This document shows, piece after piece, positions 42,718 through 51,441 of a stretch of DNA of 61,147 nucleotides (position 1 is the stretch's first letter; each line of letters begins with the position of its first letter). The notes below the pieces were generated by a model. The model was given only the letters and a program-made list of their open reading frames with translations, made no database searches and was not told the DNA's origin. The stretch lies in contig JAHBAT020000008.1 in NCBI GenBank assembly GCA_018499985.2, positions 1-61,147 of the forward strand, written 5' to 3'. Source of the stretch: Candidatus Moraniibacteriota bacterium (GTDB lineage Bacteria > Patescibacteriota > Minisyncoccia > Moranbacterales > UBA1568). A program made the translations under genes and the position numbers.

Positions 42718-43986
42718 ATGGGACTGTTCTCCTCATTTTCTTGGAAACAAGAAGCCAATCTTTTTCTCGCGCTCGATATCGGTACCGAAATCGTTAAAGC
42801 GCTTATTTTTAGTGTCGATAATGACCAAAACCACGCTACTGTCATAGGAGTCGGACGCACCTTTCAAAAAGCTGGCAATATGCAAAGTGGGGCGGTTTCC
42901 GATATCAGTGGAGTGATTGAATCTTCGCGTGAAGCCATCCGCCTTGCCAAAGAAGAGGCTAAAGTCAAAAAAGTAGAAAAGAGTATCATCGGTATCGCCG
43001 GTGAACTCGTAAAAGGTACTACTACTACCGTGCACTATGAGCGTGTCAATCCAGAGATTCGTATCGGTACTCCAGAGCTCAAGATGATTATTCAGAAAGT
43101 TCAAGAAAAAGCCTATGAGCGCATCAAGCGTCAGTTGGCTTGGGAGACTGGTCAGTCAGATATCGAAGTGAAGCTCATCAATGCTGCTATCGTAGATGTG
43201 CGTATCGATGGCTACCATGTGGCCAATCCGGTGAACTTTCAGGGAAAAGACGTGTCCATGAGTGTTTTCAATGCCTATGCTCCGATGATTCATTTGGGCG
43301 CTCTTCAGACTATTGCTGATGAGCTTGATCTCGACCTTCTCTCAATCGCCGCAGAGCCGTACGCCGTAGCTCGCTCTATTGAGGTGGAGGACATGCTTGA
43401 TTTTAGTGCTATCTTTATCGATATTGGTGGTGGCACATCTGATATTGCTGTGATTCGCAATGGTGGACTAGAAGGCACCAAAATGTTTGCCTTGGGTGGA
43501 CGTGCTTTTACGAAGAGACTGGCTCAGGAATTCCATGTGTCTTTTGAAACAGCGGAGCAAATGAAAATAGAATACTCTCTCGGTAGACTGAGTCCAGAAA
43601 AAACTGATCAGATTCGTACTATCTTTGCCGATGATTGTCGTGTCTGGCTTGGCGGCATAGAACTCTCCCTGATGGAGTTTGCAGAAAGCGATCTTCTTCC
43701 ATCACGTATCTTCCTTTGTGGTGGAGGCTCAGCCCTTCCTGGTATTCGAGAAGCTCTTTTGAGTGAGGAGTGGACTAAGACGCTGCCATTCGCAAAGACT
43801 CCGCAGGTGAGCTATCTTCAGCCGAGTGATATTATCCGCGTCACCGATAAGACTGGTCAGCTCAATAATCCTCAGGATATCACTCCAATTGGTCTTGCCA
43901 ACCTCGCACTCCTTGATCATATCGAAGAAGAAAAAATGCTCTCAAATATTCTTAAAAAGAGTATGCAGGCTATCGATAAAAACTAA
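42718..43986 (+). CDS. ftsA: FtsA-like actin-fold protein
   Basis: The 422-residue protein has the actin/Hsp70 ATPase fold: NLFLALDIGTEIVKALIF (phosphate 1), an SHS2-like 1C insertion ending VANPVNFQGKDVSMSVFNAYAP, FIDIGGGTSDIAVIRNGG (phosphate 2) and IFLCGGGSALPGI (adenosine motif). This order is that of FtsA, which ties FtsZ to the membrane; PilM of type IV pili is a close relative. I favour FtsA-like because of the 1C pattern. The C-terminus (about 30 residues) is partly amphipathic. Upstream is a nearly leaderless promoter; downstream is the baseplate-J-like gene. ftsZ is not in the window. Confidence 0.8.
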   Translation: MGLFSSFSWKQEANLFLALDIGTEIVKALIFSVDNDQNHATVIGVGRTFQKAGNMQSGAVSDISGVIESSREAIRLAKEEAKVKKVEKSIIGIAGELVKGTTTTVHYERVNPEIRIGTPELKMIIQKVQEKAYERIKRQLAWETGQSDIEVKLINAAIVDVRIDGYHVANPVNFQGKDVSMSVFNAYAPMIHLGALQTIADELDLDLLSIAAEPYAVARSIEVEDMLDFSAIFIDIGGGTSDIAVIRNGGLEGTKMFALGGRAFTKRLAQEFHVSFETAEQMKIEYSLGRLSPEKTDQIRTIFADDCRVWLGGIELSLMEFAESDLLPSRIFLCGGGSALPGIREALLSEEWTKTLPFAKTPQVSYLQPSDIIRVTDKTGQLNNPQDITPIGLANLALLDHIEEEKMLSNILKKSMQAIDKN

Positions 43987-44098
43987 TTTAGCCCGTTAGA
44001 AGTTTCACTGTATAATATAAAAGGTTATGACAAAGAAGCGCCTATCCATTGACTTACTTACCCAGGGTATCGTTTACCAAAATTTCTAACGGGTTAAA
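43987..44098 (+). promoter_or_regulatory. Long-range paired region before the baseplate-J-like gene
   Basis: TTTAGCCCGTTAGAA (43987-44001) pairs with TTCTAACGGGTTAAA (44084-44098): 15 positions with one G-T wobble. The second arm ends one base before the ATG at 44100. TATAAT at 44011-44016 lies between the arms. Confidence 0.65.
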
Positions 44099-44099
44099 T

Positions 44100-46199
44100 A
44101 TGCCACAGACATTTTATATCGAAAGCGACGAAGAAATTATCTCAGCGATTGGGCGACTTCGTCATTCCAACGAAATAGAGAACTTCTTTGTTTTTCCTAA
44201 GAGAGCTCTTATCTTGCAAAGTATTATCAATCTGCGTCTTTTTCAAAAAGAGGCTCAAAAGATGAATAAGAAAATTATTGTAGTGACTCAAGATGAGATA
44301 GGACGCATGCTTGCCGAGAAAGCAGGTATCAAGACAGAAAACTACTCTGATGATTTTTCACAAAAAGCTAATCATATAGAGCTTGAACGTCAAGCTATTC
44401 CTCAGGAAGAAAGCTCCTCAGAAGAACCTGAGCTCAAAAAAGATTTTGCTACGGTCAAGGCTTCTTCTATAGGGAGTAGTAGTTTTTTTACTGCTGAGCC
44501 AGAGCCAGAAATCCTTCTTCCTAAGCCAGAGCCGCCTGCCCCTGTAGAACCTCCAAAGCCACAGATGCAGCAGCTACGTATTCGTAATGCTTCACCGTTT
44601 CGTCCACCGAGTCTCAATTCAATGAGACCAGAATTACAAAAAGAGCCCACTCCTGAGCAACAACCATTGAAGCCAATAGTTCCTCCGCAGTCTCAGGCAG
44701 TCAAGCCCGCTCCTCAGATGGAGGCTATCTATGGACCAAGGCCGACTGTAGCAACTCCAGTTACCCCAAGGCCCACTCCTGTAGCTCCACCTCAGGCTGC
44801 ACCTTTGCGTCCATCAGCAGTGCAACCAGTTGTCATTCCTCAGACAAGACCAGTTCAGTCTCAGGTAGCCTCTATACAGACACCTAGAGAGACACAGCCA
44901 GAAAGGTCAGCAATGCTGAAGTCATTTTTTGCGCCCAAGGATACTGTGGCTAAAACTCCGTTACCCGTAAATCCAAAAGCTCCAGAAAAACAAAAAGCTT
45001 TTGTACCTGAACAAACACCAAAAGCATCAAAGCCTCCCCAAGAAAAAAAGACATCGCCTGCTATCCATAGAAGTTTTCATGGTCTTTTCTACTTTTTTGG
45101 TTTGATGTGCTTCCTGATTGTCGGTGGAGTTTTTGCCTATCTTTTCTTCCCTAAAGTGACTGTCAAAATCACACCACTTACCGCAGAAGAAAAAATAGAT
45201 ACTCAAGTAAAGGGTGTACCGGGAGCAAGTGATGCTATTGATAGCACGCCAGTGAGACTTCTTGAGCGAGATGTGCCAGTCACCGTCACGGGCACGGCCA
45301 CAGATTCAAGCTCTTCTACTACCGAGAAGGCTCGCGGCATGGTAGTTATCTACAATGATTACTCAAGTGATTCACAGTCTTTGGTAGCTACGACACGACT
45401 CGAATCACCAGATGGTAAGATATTTCGCCTTGTAAAAAGTGTCACTATCCCAGGCAAGACAAGTTCACCTGGGGCTATAGAAGTAGAAGTGGTGGCCGAT
45501 CAGGCTGGCGAAAACTCCAATATTGAGCCGACGACTTTCACTATTCCAGGCTTCAAGGGAAGTGATAAGTTTGATAAATTTAGCGGTAAGTCTCTCAAGG
45601 CTATGACCGGTGGCGGTTCTGGCGGTTCTGAAATTAAATCTATAGCCCGAGCCGACCTCGATAAGGCAGAGCTTGAAGCCAAGGCACAAGCAGAAGTATT
45701 GTTTACAAAAGATCTCGAGAGCAGTCTTGTGCCAGGAGAGGTGTATCTCAAGGAAAGCCTCCAGATCACTCCTCTTGATACCGGCAATCGACCAAAGGAA
45801 GGTATTGCGGCCAATACATTTGAATATACACGCACTTACAAGATGAAAGCCTTCTTGCTACAAGAAAACCTCCTCAAAAAGAAAGTGGAAGCCGCTTCTG
45901 CCAAGGAGTCCCAGGGTGTCCACGTGGTGGTTTCTAGCATAGATATTGATTATGGAGAAATAGCTCCAAACTACGACGACAACACAGTAAATATCAAGCT
46001 TCATGCTACTATCAGTAAGGTGGCTGATCTTGAAAAAGAAAGTCTTAAGACCAAGCTTCTTGGCCGCAATGCCGCTGCTATAGAGAGTTTCTTGGGTGAA
46101 AATCCAGGTGTACAAAAAATAGAGCTTGATTTTGAACCAAAGTGGTTTGGCTCAAGTATCCCTAAGCAGGCCAGTCGAGTTGAGGTTGTTATCGAATAA
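44100..46199 (+). CDS. Membrane protein with baseplate-J/gp47-like domain
   Basis: The ATG at 44100 directly follows the paired leader; a frame from 44049 would start inside the leader loop. The 699-residue protein has an N-terminal domain (1-95, SDEEIISAIGRLRHS, RALILQSIINLRLF), a low-complexity Pro/Gln/Glu linker (100-320), one TM helix (about 333-355) and an extracytoplasmic domain. The latter has KARGMVVIYNDYSSDSQSLVATTRLESPDGKIFR and SVTIPGKTSSPGAIEVEV, the pattern annotated as baseplate J in many Patescibacteria. It is not near other phage tail genes, so a cell-envelope role is likelier than a phage one. It directly follows the FtsA-like gene. Confidence 0.82.
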   Translation: MPQTFYIESDEEIISAIGRLRHSNEIENFFVFPKRALILQSIINLRLFQKEAQKMNKKIIVVTQDEIGRMLAEKAGIKTENYSDDFSQKANHIELERQAIPQEESSSEEPELKKDFATVKASSIGSSSFFTAEPEPEILLPKPEPPAPVEPPKPQMQQLRIRNASPFRPPSLNSMRPELQKEPTPEQQPLKPIVPPQSQAVKPAPQMEAIYGPRPTVATPVTPRPTPVAPPQAAPLRPSAVQPVVIPQTRPVQSQVASIQTPRETQPERSAMLKSFFAPKDTVAKTPLPVNPKAPEKQKAFVPEQTPKASKPPQEKKTSPAIHRSFHGLFYFFGLMCFLIVGGVFAYLFFPKVTVKITPLTAEEKIDTQVKGVPGASDAIDSTPVRLLERDVPVTVTGTATDSSSSTTEKARGMVVIYNDYSSDSQSLVATTRLESPDGKIFRLVKSVTIPGKTSSPGAIEVEVVADQAGENSNIEPTTFTIPGFKGSDKFDKFSGKSLKAMTGGGSGGSEIKSIARADLDKAELEAKAQAEVLFTKDLESSLVPGEVYLKESLQITPLDTGNRPKEGIAANTFEYTRTYKMKAFLLQENLLKKKVEAASAKESQGVHVVVSSIDIDYGEIAPNYDDNTVNIKLHATISKVADLEKESLKTKLLGRNAAAIESFLGENPGVQKIELDFEPKWFGSSIPKQASRVEVVIE

Positions 46200-46221
46200 A
46201 TTTGCTCTTTAAACGAGCATT

Positions 46222-46230
46222 TGGTATATT
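46222..46230 (+). promoter_or_regulatory. Possible extended -10 promoter
   Basis: TGGTATATT follows a GCTC/GAGC hairpin (46204-46218) after the baseplate-J-like gene and precedes the next ATG by 21 bases. Confidence 0.4.
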
Positions 46231-46251
46231 TTTGATTCAGAAAGAAATTGT

Positions 46252-46509
46252 ATGCTTACCCCAGAAACGCAGCGAAAAATTCATCAACTTCAAAACGATC
46301 TTCTGCTCATTGAGGAAGAAAAACGACACCTCAACAGAGATATCGAGAAGCTTCATCAAGATGAAAGAATACTCCGTCACACTTTTGACATCACTCAAAA
46401 AAACCTCGATGCCAATAAAACAGAGGCGCACAAAAAAGAAAGTCGCCTAGCTGAGCTGGAAGAAGAATCTCGCCACCTCAAAACTCAGATTAAGAATCAA
46501 CACGACTAA
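46252..46509 (+). CDS. Small coiled-coil protein
   Basis: The 85-residue product is almost entirely charged heptad-like sequence (QNDLLLIEEEKRHLNRDIEKLHQDERIL ... ELEEESRHLKTQIKN), predicting one long coiled coil. There is no TM or signal segment. It starts 10 bases ahead of the alaS ATG and is probably co-transcribed with it. No function is recognised. A longer frame in another phase (46202-46450) is a shadow. Confidence 0.75.
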   Translation: MLTPETQRKIHQLQNDLLLIEEEKRHLNRDIEKLHQDERILRHTFDITQKNLDANKTEAHKKESRLAELEEESRHLKTQIKNQHD

Positions 46510-46519
46510 CACTTTCCCT

Positions 46520-48400
46520 ATGACTGCCAATCAAATCCGCACAGCTTATCTCAATTTTTTTCGCTCACAGGGGCACACACTAGTTCCCTCAGCTCCGTTG
46601 GTACCTGAAAATGATCCCACGACACTGTTTACTGGTTCAGGTATGCAGCCAATTGTGCCATATCTCTTGGGAGCGCCTCATCCAGAAGGTACACGCATTG
46701 CAGATTCACAAAAATGCTTTCGTTCTCAGGACATCGAAGAGGTCGGAGATAACCGCCATACGACTTTTTTTGAAATGCTTGGTAATTGGTCATTTGGGGA
46801 TTACTTCAAGCAAGAGCAGATTGCTTGGATGTGGCACTTTTTGACCGAAGAGCTCAAACTTGATCCAAAGCGTCTTCATTTTACCTGTTTTGTAGGTAAT
46901 GATGACTTAGGTATTCCAAAAGACACTGAGTCAGCTGAACTTTGGCAGAAACTCTTTCGTGACAAGGGTCTAGAGGTTGGTATTGGTGAAAATTCAGAAG
47001 TAGAGGGTATAGGGGAAGGACAGCATATTTTTTACTACAACGAAAAGAAGAACTGGTGGAGTCGAGCTGGCGTACCTGGTAATATGCCCGTGGGGGAGCC
47101 TGGCGGGCCAGACACTGAGATGTTTTGGGATTTTGGCTCAGAAAAAGAGCTTCATGAGGTGTCAGCCTGGAAAGATGAGCCCTGCCATGTAAACTGTGAT
47201 TGCGGTCGCTTCATGGAGATCGGCAACAACGTCTTCATGGAATACAAGCGTATCGAAGGTGGTTTTGAGAAGTTGGCTCAGCAAAATGTCGACTTTGGAG
47301 GCGGACTTGAACGCCTTATGGCAGCCAAGATGGATAATCCTGATATTTTTGTAGGAGATATTTTTGATGCTCTTCGTAGTCACCTAGAGACTCTTTCTTC
47401 TAAAGTATACTCATCCGAAGGTGAGTACACCTATGCTTTCCGTGTCGTGATGGATCATATGCGAGCCAGTGTCTTTCTTATTGCTGATGGCGTACTTCCA
47501 TCGAATACCGACCAGGGGTACGTACTTCGTCGTTTGCTTCGGAGAGCGGTGCGCTATGCCGATGTCCTGGGTATAGATTCAGGTAACCTCTCGAGCTGTG
47601 TCTTGCCACTAGTGACTACCTATCGTGAAAGCTACCCCGTACTTGAAATAAAACAAAATGATATTGCGGGTGTTATCAATGAAGAAGAGAATAAGTTTCG
47701 CGAAACCTTGAGTAAGGGTATGCGTGAGCTTGAAAAAAGAATCACCGATAAAACTCTTTCAGGAAAAGATGCTTTTGATTTGTTTACCACGTATGGTTTT
47801 CCTCTCGAGATGACTCAAGAAATTGCCCTTGAAAAAGGTATCGCTGTAGATGAACTTGAGTACCGAGATGAATTTGAAAAACATAAGGAATTGTCTCGCA
47901 CCGCTAGTGCCGGTAAATTTAAGGGAGGTCTCGCCGACAATAGTGCCAAAGTAACAGCTTTCCACACAGCTACACACCTCATGCTTGCAGCGCTCAGGAA
48001 AGAACTTGGAGAAGATGTGCACCAGGCTGGATCTAACATCACCGAAGAGCGCACTCGTTTTGATTTTACATATGGCCAGAAGGTGTCGCGTGAAATTTTG
48101 GATAAGATAGAGCTTTATGTCAATGCAGCTATGGAAGCAGGCGCTACCGTAGGCACAACAGTTATGCTCAAAGATGAAGCCAAAGCGAACGGTGTAGAGG
48201 GGAGTTTTTGGGAAAAATACCCAGACAATGTGACCGTGTATCAGGTAGTGGGCTCTGATGGTACCATATACTCACAAGAGCTTTGTGGAGGGCCTCATGT
48301 GACTAATACAGAGGAAATAAAGGCTTTTGGACGCTTCCGTATCACCAAAGAAGAGGCTAGCTCTGCTGGAGTGCGCCGTATTAAGGCTATTTTTGAGTAG
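46520..48400 (+). CDS. alaS: Alanyl-tRNA synthetase, C-terminal domain absent
   Basis: AlaRS charges tRNA-Ala. The 626-residue protein has the class II catalytic core (LFTGSGMQPIVPYLLG, RIADSQKCFRSQDIEEVGDNRHTTFFEMLGNWSFGDYFK), GGGLERLMA and the editing domain with TAFHTATHLMLAAL (HxxxH) and CGGPHVTNTEEI (CxxxH). It ends soon after the editing domain, so the usual C-terminal dimerisation and DHHA1 domain (roughly 230 residues in a typical enzyme) is missing. The ending is a normal TAG and no remnant follows, so this looks evolved rather than broken. Confidence 0.95.
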   Translation: MTANQIRTAYLNFFRSQGHTLVPSAPLVPENDPTTLFTGSGMQPIVPYLLGAPHPEGTRIADSQKCFRSQDIEEVGDNRHTTFFEMLGNWSFGDYFKQEQIAWMWHFLTEELKLDPKRLHFTCFVGNDDLGIPKDTESAELWQKLFRDKGLEVGIGENSEVEGIGEGQHIFYYNEKKNWWSRAGVPGNMPVGEPGGPDTEMFWDFGSEKELHEVSAWKDEPCHVNCDCGRFMEIGNNVFMEYKRIEGGFEKLAQQNVDFGGGLERLMAAKMDNPDIFVGDIFDALRSHLETLSSKVYSSEGEYTYAFRVVMDHMRASVFLIADGVLPSNTDQGYVLRRLLRRAVRYADVLGIDSGNLSSCVLPLVTTYRESYPVLEIKQNDIAGVINEEENKFRETLSKGMRELEKRITDKTLSGKDAFDLFTTYGFPLEMTQEIALEKGIAVDELEYRDEFEKHKELSRTASAGKFKGGLADNSAKVTAFHTATHLMLAALRKELGEDVHQAGSNITEERTRFDFTYGQKVSREILDKIELYVNAAMEAGATVGTTVMLKDEAKANGVEGSFWEKYPDNVTVYQVVGSDGTIYSQELCGGPHVTNTEEIKAFGRFRITKEEASSAGVRRIKAIFE

Positions 48401-48408
48401 GAGGTCTG

Positions 48409-48516
48409 CCCAGTTACAATGTTAGAAAAATTCCCGCACTTGGACCCCGTGTAAGCCGTAGGCGGATAGAAGGTTTATGGTAAGTGGCTCTAAACAAGGT
48501 GTAAATTGTAATTGGG
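48409..48516 (+). promoter_or_regulatory. Inverted repeat upstream of rplU
   Basis: CCCAGTTACAAT (48409-48420) pairs with ATTGTAATTGGG (48505-48516), 12 positions with one G-T wobble, over an 84-base spacer holding no ORF of note. The second arm abuts the rplU -35 box. Confidence 0.55.
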
Positions 48517-48517
48517 T

Positions 48518-48546
48518 TTGACAGGGAGGCTTATTTAGCGTATACT
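48518..48546 (+). promoter_or_regulatory. Sigma70-type promoter of rplU
   Basis: TTGACA (48518-48523), 17 bases, TATACT (48541-48546), 29 bases before the rplU start. Confidence 0.88.
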
Positions 48547-48575
48547 CTGTAAGTATCAATTTCGTATAGATTACT

Positions 48576-48875
48576 ATGATTGCAATCGTAAAAACAGGTG
48601 GAAAACAATACAAAGTAGCCCTTGGAGACAAGATCAAAGTTGAGAAACTTGATGGCGTACAGGGTGACAGCGTGACTCTAGAAACCCTTTTCATCGGTGA
48701 TGAAAAAGAAGTCATGATCGGTGCTCCTACCTTGGAAAAAAGCGTTACCGCTACTATCCTTGATCAAGGAAAGCACAAGAAGGTGCGTGGTATCAAGCAT
48801 AAGCCAAAGAAGCGTTATCTCGTACGCTTTGGTCATCGCCAGCCGTACACTGAACTAGAGATTACTTCCATCTAA
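48576..48875 (+). CDS. rplU: 50S ribosomal protein L21
   Basis: The 99-residue protein begins MIAIVKTGGKQYKVALGDKIKVEKLDG and has the L21 C-terminal HKKVRGIKHKPKKRYLVRFGHRQPYTELEI. L21 binds 23S rRNA in the large subunit. It is a single-gene unit with a strong promoter and a terminator, not coupled to rpmA as is usual in bacteria. Confidence 0.96.
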   Translation: MIAIVKTGGKQYKVALGDKIKVEKLDGVQGDSVTLETLFIGDEKEVMIGAPTLEKSVTATILDQGKHKKVRGIKHKPKKRYLVRFGHRQPYTELEITSI

Positions 48876-48876
48876 T

Positions 48877-48911
48877 AAAAAACCGCCCTTTATCGGGCGG
48901 TCTTTTTTTGT
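48877..48911. terminator. Bidirectional terminator
   Basis: ACCGCCC/GGGCGGT stem with a 6-base loop, T-run on the plus strand and AAAAAA (T-run on the minus strand) before it. It serves rplU and the convergent recR. Confidence 0.92.
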
Positions 48912-48924
48912 CTCTTTTTATGCT

Positions 48925-49518
48925 TTAGGCCTGAGTACGATTATCGAGAGCTGAGCGTAAAGTGAGCTCATCGGCATATTCGATATCTCCTCCGGTCGAC
49001 ATACCTCGTCCAATACGGGTAATTTTGATGCCGTATGGCTCAAGTTTCTTTTTGATATACAGTGCTGTGAGATCGCCCTCAGTAGTCGGATTGGTAGCCA
49101 GGATGACCTCTTCTACTTCATCCTCTACGCGATGAAGGAGCTCGGCAATACGAAGATGATTGTTGGTAGCGTTTTTGCTGGTCTCAAGGACTCCACCTAA
49201 GACGTGATAGAGGCCATGATAGCTACCTGTGCGCTCAATAGCTATGACATCGAGAGGCTCTTCTACGAGACAAATAGTACTTCTTTCGCGCTTCCCATCA
49301 GCACAAATAGCACAAAGCTCATCTTCAGTAATATGGAAACATTCTGTGCAGCTACGTAGGTCTTTCAGTTTTTGGAAGCTTGCTGCAAAGTCTTCCAGCT
49401 TAGAGGTGTCTTGCTTGAAGAGATACAGCACAATACGCTCTGCCATTTTTGGACCTACAGAGGGCAAAGATGAAAAGTGTGAAATAAGAGACTGAAAGGA
49501 CTTTGGATAGAGGGCCAT
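48925..49518 (-). CDS. recR: Recombination protein RecR
   Basis: RecR works with RecF and RecO to load RecA at gaps. The 197-residue protein has an N-terminal HhH (SLPSVGPKMAERIVLYL), a Cys4 zinc finger (CTECFHITEDELCAICAD), and a TOPRIM domain with ICLVEEPLDVIAIERTGSYHGLYHVLGG, TNPTTEGDLTALYI and the Walker-B-like ITRIGRGMSTGGDIEYADELTL. It follows dnaB by 6 bases. Confidence 0.96.
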   Translation of the reverse strand: MALYPKSFQSLISHFSSLPSVGPKMAERIVLYLFKQDTSKLEDFAASFQKLKDLRSCTECFHITEDELCAICADGKRERSTICLVEEPLDVIAIERTGSYHGLYHVLGGVLETSKNATNNHLRIAELLHRVEDEVEEVILATNPTTEGDLTALYIKKKLEPYGIKITRIGRGMSTGGDIEYADELTLRSALDNRTQA

Positions 49519-49524
49519 AAAAAA

Positions 49525-50886
49525 CTATGAATGTATTTTTTCGAGTGACTTGAAGGTGGTAGAGTTTTCTTCGAAGTAGAGCTGCACTTTACCGACAGGT
49601 CCATTACGATGCTTGGCGATGATAACGTCGGCAATACCCTTATTTGGAGTATCTGGCTTCACGCGGTCTTCACGGTAGAGGAACATAACCACGTCAGCAT
49701 CCTGCTCGATAGATCCAGATTCACGAAGGTCAGAAAGCTTTGGTATCTGGTCTGGACGAGATTCTACAGCACGAGAAAGCTGTGAAAGGGCAATTACTGG
49801 GATATTAAGTTCACGTGCAAGCTGCTTGAGACCACGGGAAATCTCAGAGATTTCCTGTACGCGGTTGTCCCCACTGCGACTACGACCTTCCATGAGCTGG
49901 AGGTAGTCGACAATGATAAGACCCAGGTTGTGCTCTGCCTGAAGTCGGCGGGCCATGGTACGCATTTCCATGATATTGAGCGATCCAGAGTCATCGATAA
50001 AGATAGGAGCCTGTGCCAAGACACCCATAGCATCAGAAAGACGCTCAAAGTCATTATTTGGCCCTTCGCTTGAGAGTTTGCCGGTACGGAGTCGCCAAAG
50101 GTCTACTCCTGCTTGAGCAGCGAGCATACGGTCTACGAGCTGATCGGCACCCATTTCAAGTGAAAAAATACCCACTGGCACTTTAGAAAAGACACCTACC
50201 TGACGAGCAAGATCAAGGGCAAAAGTAGTCTTACCGACAGATGGACGAGCAGCGAGAATGATAAGGTCTGAATTTTGTAGTCCAGCGAGCATATTGTCTA
50301 GATCGGGGTAGGCTGTAGGGACTCCGCGGAAAGTGTGATCGCTCTTATGAAGCTCATCAATACGATTGAAAGCTGTTTCCAAGATAGATTTAATCGGCAT
50401 GAAGTCTTGCTTCATGTATTTCTGAGAAATAGCAAATAGCTTCTGCTCAGCTACATCGAGGACCTGCTGCACATCCTCACTTTCGTCATAACCCATTTCT
50501 ACAATTTCACTGGCAGCAGAAATAAGGCGGCGTAGGAGGGATTTCTTTTGTACCACCTTGGCATAGTGGACAACGTTTGAAGCAGAAGGGACAGAGTTTA
50601 CAAGCGAAGCCAGGTAGCTTGAGCCACCCATTTTCTCAAGCTTTCCAAGCTCTTCAAGACGGTTGGCAAGTGAAAGGACATCTATAGGCTCACGCTCTTC
50701 ATAGAGCTTAAGCATGACTTCGTAGATGTCGTTGTGATCATTTTTGTAAAAATCACCAACCTTCAAGAGGTCAGCTATCTTGATGACCGAGTCCTTGTCT
50801 AGCATCAAAGAGCCTAAGACGGAGGTCTCTGCTTCAATGTTTTGCGGGGGAACGCGGACATGGTCCTGATTGTTTTGCTTTGCCAT
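49525..50886 (-). CDS. dnaB: Replicative DNA helicase
   Basis: The start at 50886 (MAKQNNQDHVRVPPQNIEAE) is chosen because the longer frame up to 51318 reads through the promoter and a neighbouring gene. The 453-residue protein has the DnaB N-terminal domain (ETSVLGSLMLDKDSVIK) and the RecA-like C-terminal domain: DLIILAARPSVGKTTFALDLA (Walker A), GLIIVDYLQLMEGRSRS (Walker B), VIALSQLSRAVESR, and SGSIEQDADVVMFLYR. It is the ring helicase of the replication fork. It heads the dnaB-recR operon. Confidence 0.96.
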   Translation of the reverse strand: MAKQNNQDHVRVPPQNIEAETSVLGSLMLDKDSVIKIADLLKVGDFYKNDHNDIYEVMLKLYEEREPIDVLSLANRLEELGKLEKMGGSSYLASLVNSVPSASNVVHYAKVVQKKSLLRRLISAASEIVEMGYDESEDVQQVLDVAEQKLFAISQKYMKQDFMPIKSILETAFNRIDELHKSDHTFRGVPTAYPDLDNMLAGLQNSDLIILAARPSVGKTTFALDLARQVGVFSKVPVGIFSLEMGADQLVDRMLAAQAGVDLWRLRTGKLSSEGPNNDFERLSDAMGVLAQAPIFIDDSGSLNIMEMRTMARRLQAEHNLGLIIVDYLQLMEGRSRSGDNRVQEISEISRGLKQLARELNIPVIALSQLSRAVESRPDQIPKLSDLRESGSIEQDADVVMFLYREDRVKPDTPNKGIADVIIAKHRNGPVGKVQLYFEENSTTFKSLEKIHS

Positions 50887-50905
50887 AGAGTTACTTTGAT
50901 ACCCT

Positions 50906-50934
50906 AGTATAGCGCGTAGCGAGAAATGATTCAA
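50906..50934 (-). promoter_or_regulatory. Sigma70-type promoter of dnaB (minus strand)
   Basis: TTGAAT (50934-50929), 17 bases, TATACT (50911-50906), leaving a leader of only about 13 bases. Confidence 0.75.
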
Positions 50935-50990
50935 TGAGGAGAATTTTGTATAAGTGGGTCCCCCTGGAGGGTCGTTCCCGATGTGAATTA

Positions 50991-51020
50991 TTGACAAAAT
51001 AATAAAAGTATGCTTATATT
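50991..51020 (+). promoter_or_regulatory. Sigma70-type promoter
   Basis: TTGACA (50991-50996), 18 bases, TATATT (51015-51020). The leader of about 100 bases contains TTTTCAAGGGTCCATC, similar to CTTGAAGGGTTCCATC in the leader of the gene at 2903. Confidence 0.7.
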
Positions 51021-51126
51021 GTCTTGGTGAGGAAATGTTTTCAAGGGTCCATCGCAGTGCACAGGAGGTGTCTGCATAACAAAAGTAAGCTTGAACAAGC
51101 GAACTGAAGTTAGAGGACTTAAGACC

Positions 51127-51315
51127 ATGACCCAATTTTCCATTTTTGCCAATCGGCAAACCCTTGGAATCTATTCCTTCACCACCGGTTTCGTACCTTG
51201 TCCGAAGCCCAAAATCAAGAATGAGAGCGATGCTCTCGCGTATGCCCTTTGGCTCGAAAAGCACGGGTACCAACGCGAAGCAGAAGACTTTCTCAACCGC
51301 TACTGTAGCAGGTAG
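51127..51315 (+). CDS. Small hypothetical orphan protein
   Basis: The 62-residue start at 51127 (MTQFSIFANRQTL) has AGAGGA 9 bases upstream; the longer frame from 51091 lacks a ribosome site. No TM or signal segment is present. The C-terminal half (SDALAYALWLEKHGYQREAEDFLNRY) is likely a helical hairpin. It lies alone between its own promoter and terminator, between divergent dnaB and another orphan gene. No family recognised. Confidence 0.7.
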   Translation: MTQFSIFANRQTLGIYSFTTGFVPCPKPKIKNESDALAYALWLEKHGYQREAEDFLNRYCSR

Positions 51316-51316
51316 C

Positions 51317-51354
51317 AAAAAAGGCCAAGTTCCAAACGGGACGAGGCCTTTTTA
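51317..51354 (+). terminator. Rho-independent terminator
   Basis: AAAAAAGGCC/GGCCTTTTT with an 18-base loop immediately after the stop codon. Confidence 0.88.
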
Positions 51355-51364
51355 CATTCTCATA

Positions 51365-51393
51365 TTGACTTTCTGGCCAAAAAAGATCATAAT
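51365..51393 (+). promoter_or_regulatory. Sigma70-type promoter
   Basis: TTGACT (51365-51370), 17 bases, CATAAT (51388-51393). A GTTGAG/CTCAAC hairpin (51399-51415) starts at about the first transcribed base. Confidence 0.7.
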
Positions 51394-51441
51394 CATACGT
51401 TGAGTTCTGCTCAACAGGTTTTCTTACCAAGGGGATATCCA

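Noticed and set aside
44049-46199. Phage or contractile injection system based on the baseplate-J-like protein
   Set aside because: No sheath, tube, spike or other baseplate gene is nearby, and the protein has a TM anchor with a Pro-rich linker.
50887-51318. 144-codon N-terminal extension of dnaB
   Set aside because: It crosses the dnaB promoter and the opposite-strand gene at 51127, and known DnaB proteins begin near the chosen start.
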